Shown in pieces: positions 6,762-8,419 of a stretch of DNA of 8,419 bases (positions within the stretch are counted from its first letter, which is position 1; each line of letters begins with the position of its first letter). This DNA is from Flavobacteriales bacterium (GTDB lineage Bacteria > Bacteroidota > Bacteroidia > Flavobacteriales > Flavobacteriaceae), in contig JALVDN010000303.1 of NCBI GenBank assembly GCA_027008965.1, positions 1-8,419 of the forward strand, given 5' to 3'. The notes under the pieces are model-generated. The model did not search any database. It worked only from the letters and a program-made list of their open reading frames with translations, and was not told where the DNA came from. Position numbers and translations under genes: made by a program.

Positions 6762-7812
6762 TGACAGGTATGCCATCATCATGGCTGGCGGTGTGGGAAG
6801 TAGATTTTGGCCCGAAAGTACCGAACAACAACCCAAGCAATTTCTTGATTTAACCGGTTCCGGAAAATCACTCCTCCGCCAAACATTCGAACGGCTGGAA
6901 CACATTATTCCGGCCAACCATATCATCATCGTTACAAATGAAAAATATGCCGGAAAAGTAAAAAAACAACTTCCTGAAATAGATAACCGGAATATTTTGT
7001 TGGAACCCGTCATGCGCAATACCGCTCCGGCCATTTTATATGCCGTAAACCACATTCATGCATCCAATCCCGATGCCAATATAATAGTGGCTCCTTCCGA
7101 TCATTTCATTGATAACGAAGATGCTTTTCACCACGATGTTATACAAGCGTTTGATTTTGCATCAAAACATGATGTCCTGATAACCCTCGGCATCCATCCC
7201 GATTCTCCCCACACCGGCTATGGCTACATTCAATATGATAAAAAACGGGAAAAAAACGGTTTCTTTAAAGTAATTGAATTTACCGAAAAACCGGATAAAA
7301 AAACTGCTGAAAAATTTTTGGAGCAAGGAAATTTTTTATGGAATGCGGGCATCTTTATTTGGAATGTAAAAAATATCAGAACGGCTTTTAAAAAATATCT
7401 CCCCGAAATGTTTCAAGCCCTTGAAAGTGATACTTATCAAACAGAAAGAGAGCAAGATTTTATTAACAAAGTCTTTCCTAATGTAGAAAACATTTCCATA
7501 GATTACGGAATCATGGAAAAAGCCGCTAATGTTTGGGTGCGGCCCGCTCACTTCGGATGGAATGATTTAGGTTCATGGGATGCCCTCTACAAACAATTAT
7601 CCACCCAAAACAAAGAAAATATTTCATTAGGCGGACAATTATTTCACAAAAACGCCACGGGAAACCTCATCAAAACACCAACCGGAAAAAAAATAATTCT
7701 CTCCGGTTTAGATGATTATCTGATCATAGACTCGGGTGAAATATTGATGATAATCCCCAAATCAGAAGCACAAGAAGTAAAAAATTGGCACAACAAACTC
7801 AATAAAAAATAA
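6748..7812 (+). CDS. manC: Mannose-1-phosphate guanylyltransferase (GDP-mannose pyrophosphorylase), short form
   Basis: This 354-residue enzyme joins mannose-1-phosphate and GTP to give GDP-mannose and pyrophosphate. GDP-mannose feeds cell-surface polysaccharide, glycoprotein and GDP-fucose synthesis. The visible nucleotidyltransferase motifs are GGVGSRFWP (14-22) with PKQF (29-32), LEPVMRNTAPAI (85-96), APSDH (115-119), FTEKPD (178-183), NAGIF (199-203), SIDYGIMEKA (250-259) and GWNDLGSW (270-277). It lacks the fused C-terminal phosphomannose isomerase domain of the ~470-residue bifunctional type, so isomerisation must come from another gene. The start at 6748 overlaps the preceding gene by 14 bp. 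It places the P-loop-like motif at the usual distance, with only nine residues before the first strand (YAIIMAGG). It is the last gene of the compact operon, with no clear terminator before the tRNA promoter 8 bp downstream. Confidence 0.93.
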   Translation: MTYNNDRYAIIMAGGVGSRFWPESTEQQPKQFLDLTGSGKSLLRQTFERLEHIIPANHIIIVTNEKYAGKVKKQLPEIDNRNILLEPVMRNTAPAILYAVNHIHASNPDANIIVAPSDHFIDNEDAFHHDVIQAFDFASKHDVLITLGIHPDSPHTGYGYIQYDKKREKNGFFKVIEFTEKPDKKTAEKFLEQGNFLWNAGIFIWNVKNIRTAFKKYLPEMFQALESDTYQTEREQDFINKVFPNVENISIDYGIMEKAANVWVRPAHFGWNDLGSWDALYKQLSTQNKENISLGGQLFHKNATGNLIKTPTGKKIILSGLDDYLIIDSGEILMIIPKSEAQEVKNWHNKLNKK

Positions 7813-7819
7813 GTTTTCT

Positions 7820-7827
7820 TACCTTTG
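7820..7827 (+). promoter_or_regulatory. Candidate -7 box for tRNA-Ser
   Basis: TACCTTTG matches TAnnTTTG exactly. It begins 8 bp after the manC stop and ends 15 bp before the first tRNA base, so the precursor would have a very short leader. The matching -33 region would fall inside the last codons of manC, and I see no TTG there. Transcription may also read through from manC. Confidence 0.5.
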
Positions 7828-7842
7828 CATTTGATTTCAACA

Positions 7843-7929
7843 GGCGGGATGCCGGAGCGGTCGAACGGGGCGGTCTCGAAAACCGTTGTGCTCGCAAGGG
7901 CACCGGGGGTTCGAATCCCCCTCCCGCCG
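7843..7929 (+). tRNA. tRNA-Ser, anticodon CGA
   Basis: A full cloverleaf can be drawn by hand. The acceptor stem is GGCGGGA (7843-7849) with TCCCGCC (7922-7928). The D stem is CCG/CGG (7852-7854, 7866-7868). The anticodon stem is GCGGT/ACCGT (7870-7874, 7882-7886) with loop CTCGAAA and anticodon CGA at 7877-7879. The long variable arm, typical of serine tRNA, has the 6-bp stem GTGCTC/GGGCAC closed by a GCAA tetraloop (7888-7903). The T stem is GGGGG/CCCCC with loop TTCGAAT (7905-7921). The discriminator base is G at 7929, as in serine tRNAs. The CCA end is not encoded: the next bases are CAT. It decodes UCG. A pyrimidine-rich stretch follows at about 7932-7950. Confidence 0.96.
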
Positions 7930-7931
7930 CA

Positions 7932-7950
7932 TCTATTTTTTCTTTCTATT
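7932..7950 (+). terminator. Possible transcription end: T-rich run after tRNA-Ser
   Basis: The run TCTATTTTTTCTTTC follows the tRNA 3' end directly. No separate hairpin precedes it other than the tRNA's own structured 3' half, so it could serve as a simple U-rich termination or processing region. This is weak evidence. Confidence 0.3.
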
Positions 7951-7952
7951 GA

Positions 7953-8284
7953 CTAAGGGCGCCTGCCCGCACACGTTCACGCACCGGCGGTTGCTTCGTT
8001 TCGGCGGAGCGCACTCGCACCCGCCGGCGTTCACAGCGTTGCATTAAGCATCCTGCAATCACGCCAATCCTTTTTCTGACACCGGATGCTTGATGCAACG
8101 CTTAGGCGGGCACCGGGCTGTCCGCTTGAATTCGGCTCGCTCCGGGCCGGTTTTTGGCCTGCGCCCAAACCCGCCGCAAGCCGCCGTGAGGTCTCCTCGT
8201 CTATGCTCGGAGCCCGCCCGGACGCCCAAAAAACCAAGGCCCTGAGCTTCGCCTCATACCGCTCCCATCCCTGGCGCTATGATA
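7953..8284. repeat. GC-rich, hairpin-rich non-coding element (unidentified)
   Basis: The block starts near CTAAGGGCGCC and ends near CCTGGCGCTATGATAAT. Positions 7981-8280 contain 192 G/C of 300 by hand count (64%), against roughly 20-45% in nearby genes. Four paired structures are visible. CCGGCGG (7984-7990) pairs with CCGCCGG (8021-8027), extended by ACG/CGT across a 2-nt bulge. A 19-bp stem pairs 8035-8053 with 8084-8102, with one G·T pair and a 30-nt loop. CCCGCC (8020-8025) can pair with GGCGGG (8105-8110), enclosing that hairpin, though this competes with the first helix. A long-range stem pairs 8144-8157 with 8226-8242, about 14 bp with small bulges. Open frames on both strands (complement 8031-8237, + 8086-8310) look like random GC-rich translation. 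I have an unverified impression that similar GC-rich blocks recur in Bacteroidota genomes, so an interspersed repeat or structured RNA are both possible. Confidence 0.55.
8035..8102. repeat. 19-bp inverted repeat (large hairpin) inside the GC-rich element
   Basis: The left arm is AGCGTTGCATTAAGCATCC (8035-8053) and the right arm is GGATGCTTGATGCAACGCT (8084-8102). They are complementary at every position except one G·T wobble. The loop, 8054-8083, is 30 nt and includes the run CCTTTTTCTG. The stem is not followed by a T run on either strand, so it does not look like an intrinsic terminator. Confidence 0.85.
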
Positions 8285-8292
8285 ATATATTT

Positions 8293-8419
8293 ACCCGTTG
8301 TGCATTTTAAATGATACTTACTTTAATATTGTTGATTTTTCTTTTCAAAACGAACTTGTTTAAGAATTGAATTAATGTTAGAGATGTTATTTTTGAAAGG
8401 ATTCTTGTTTTAAATCCAT
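8293..8419 (-). mobile_element. Terminal end of an IS982-like insertion sequence (rest beyond window)
   Basis: The sequence ACCCGTTGTGCATTTTAAAT beginning at 8293 fits the ACCC-type terminal repeat I recall for IS982-family elements. It lies 14 bp outside the stop codon of a minus-strand transposase-like frame. The element would therefore point leftward with its transposase 3' end facing the GC-rich block. The other terminal repeat and the target duplication lie outside the window; AT-rich bases at about 8284-8292 (such as AATATATT) would be the target-site candidate. The boundary is an inference. Confidence 0.5.
8307..8419 (-). CDS. IS982-family transposase, C-terminal 36 residues (truncated by window edge)
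   Basis: On the minus strand one frame is open from the window edge (first complete codon at 8417) to a TAA at 8309-8307, giving 36 residues. It reads GFKTRILSKITSLTLIQFLN followed by KFVLKRKINNIKVSII. The pattern 'G(F/L)xTRI(L/I)xKI(T/S)xxTxxQ(F/Y)xNKF....INxIK' is what I recall for the end of IS982-family transposases in Bacteroidota. The catalytic DDE residues are outside the window, so neither activity nor intactness can be judged. The call rests on memory of the family ending plus the terminal-repeat-like sequence just outside the stop. A chance open frame of this length in AT-rich DNA is the alternative. Confidence 0.6.
   Translation of the reverse strand, partial: GFKTRILSKITSLTLIQFLNKFVLKRKINNIKVSII

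Noticed and set aside
8020..8110. Integron attC-like recombination site
   Set aside because: The reverse strand reads GCCTAAGC next to a long hairpin, reminiscent of attC ends. The complementary GTTRRRY core is absent at the other end, the arms lack the unpaired extrahelical bases, and no integrase or cassette is seen.
7898..8117. Ten-base repeat GGGCACCGGG shared by the tRNA variable arm and the GC-rich block
   Set aside because: It does not include the tRNA 3' end, so it does not fit an attachment site. A chance match is plausible between two GC-rich structured segments.
8031..8237. 68-codon open frame on the minus strand in the GC-rich block
   Set aside because: It overlaps an opposing open frame and the 19-bp hairpin, has Arg/Ala/Ser/Gly-rich random-like composition, and has no promoter or recognisable family. 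It is probably an effect of high G+C removing stop codons.
8086..8310. 74-codon open frame on the plus strand in the GC-rich block
   Set aside because: Low-complexity Pro/Ala/Arg-rich translation, starting inside a hairpin arm and running out into the IS terminal region. Nothing supports expression.
1..8419. CRISPR array, prophage or toxin-antitoxin system
   Set aside because: No regularly spaced direct repeats, phage structural genes or small paired toxin-antitoxin frames were seen on either strand.

Overview
The window is most likely chromosomal DNA of a low-G+C member of the Bacteroidota. Four observations support this. The tig-clpP-clpX proteins have the sequence style of that phylum. 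No Shine-Dalgarno sequences precede the start codons. Several TAnnTTTG -7 promoter boxes lie where promoters are expected. At the right edge is what looks like a Bacteroidota-type IS982-family transposase. I cannot name the genus.

Layout. Positions 1-726 hold the 3' part of an FtsX/LolC-type ABC transporter permease on the + strand. It converges, with only 4 bp between stops, on a minus-strand APC-superfamily permease (731-2539) that carries a cytosolic C-terminal domain. About 280 bp of AT-rich divergent promoter DNA follows. It has three TAnnTTTG boxes and three copies of the decamer TTTATAATCC (two direct, one inverted). From 2821 to 7812 runs a very compact five-gene + strand operon: tig (trigger factor), clpP, clpX, a SprT-like zinc metalloprotease gene and a mannose-1-phosphate guanylyltransferase gene. 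The junctions are a 17-bp overlap, a 1-bp overlap, a 2-bp gap and a 14-bp overlap. A tRNA-Ser(CGA) with its own -7 box follows at 7843-7929.

Downstream of the tRNA the character changes sharply. About 330 bp (roughly 7953-8284) are GC-rich, with 192 of 300 bases G or C in 7981-8280 by hand count. This block contains long hairpins, including a 19-bp stem, and has no credible protein-coding content. It is followed by AT-rich DNA with the terminal end of an IS982-like element: a candidate terminal repeat beginning ACCCGTTG at 8293 and the last 36 codons of a minus-strand transposase running off the window.

Functionally, the core is a protein-quality-control operon. Trigger factor handles nascent chains, ClpXP unfolds and degrades proteins, and a second, SprT-like protease gene is coupled to them. 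The sugar-nucleotide gene manC appears to share the transcript. The accessory part is the tRNA-GC element-IS segment at the right end. The parts I find least explained are the structured GC-rich block and the repeated decamer in the promoter region.
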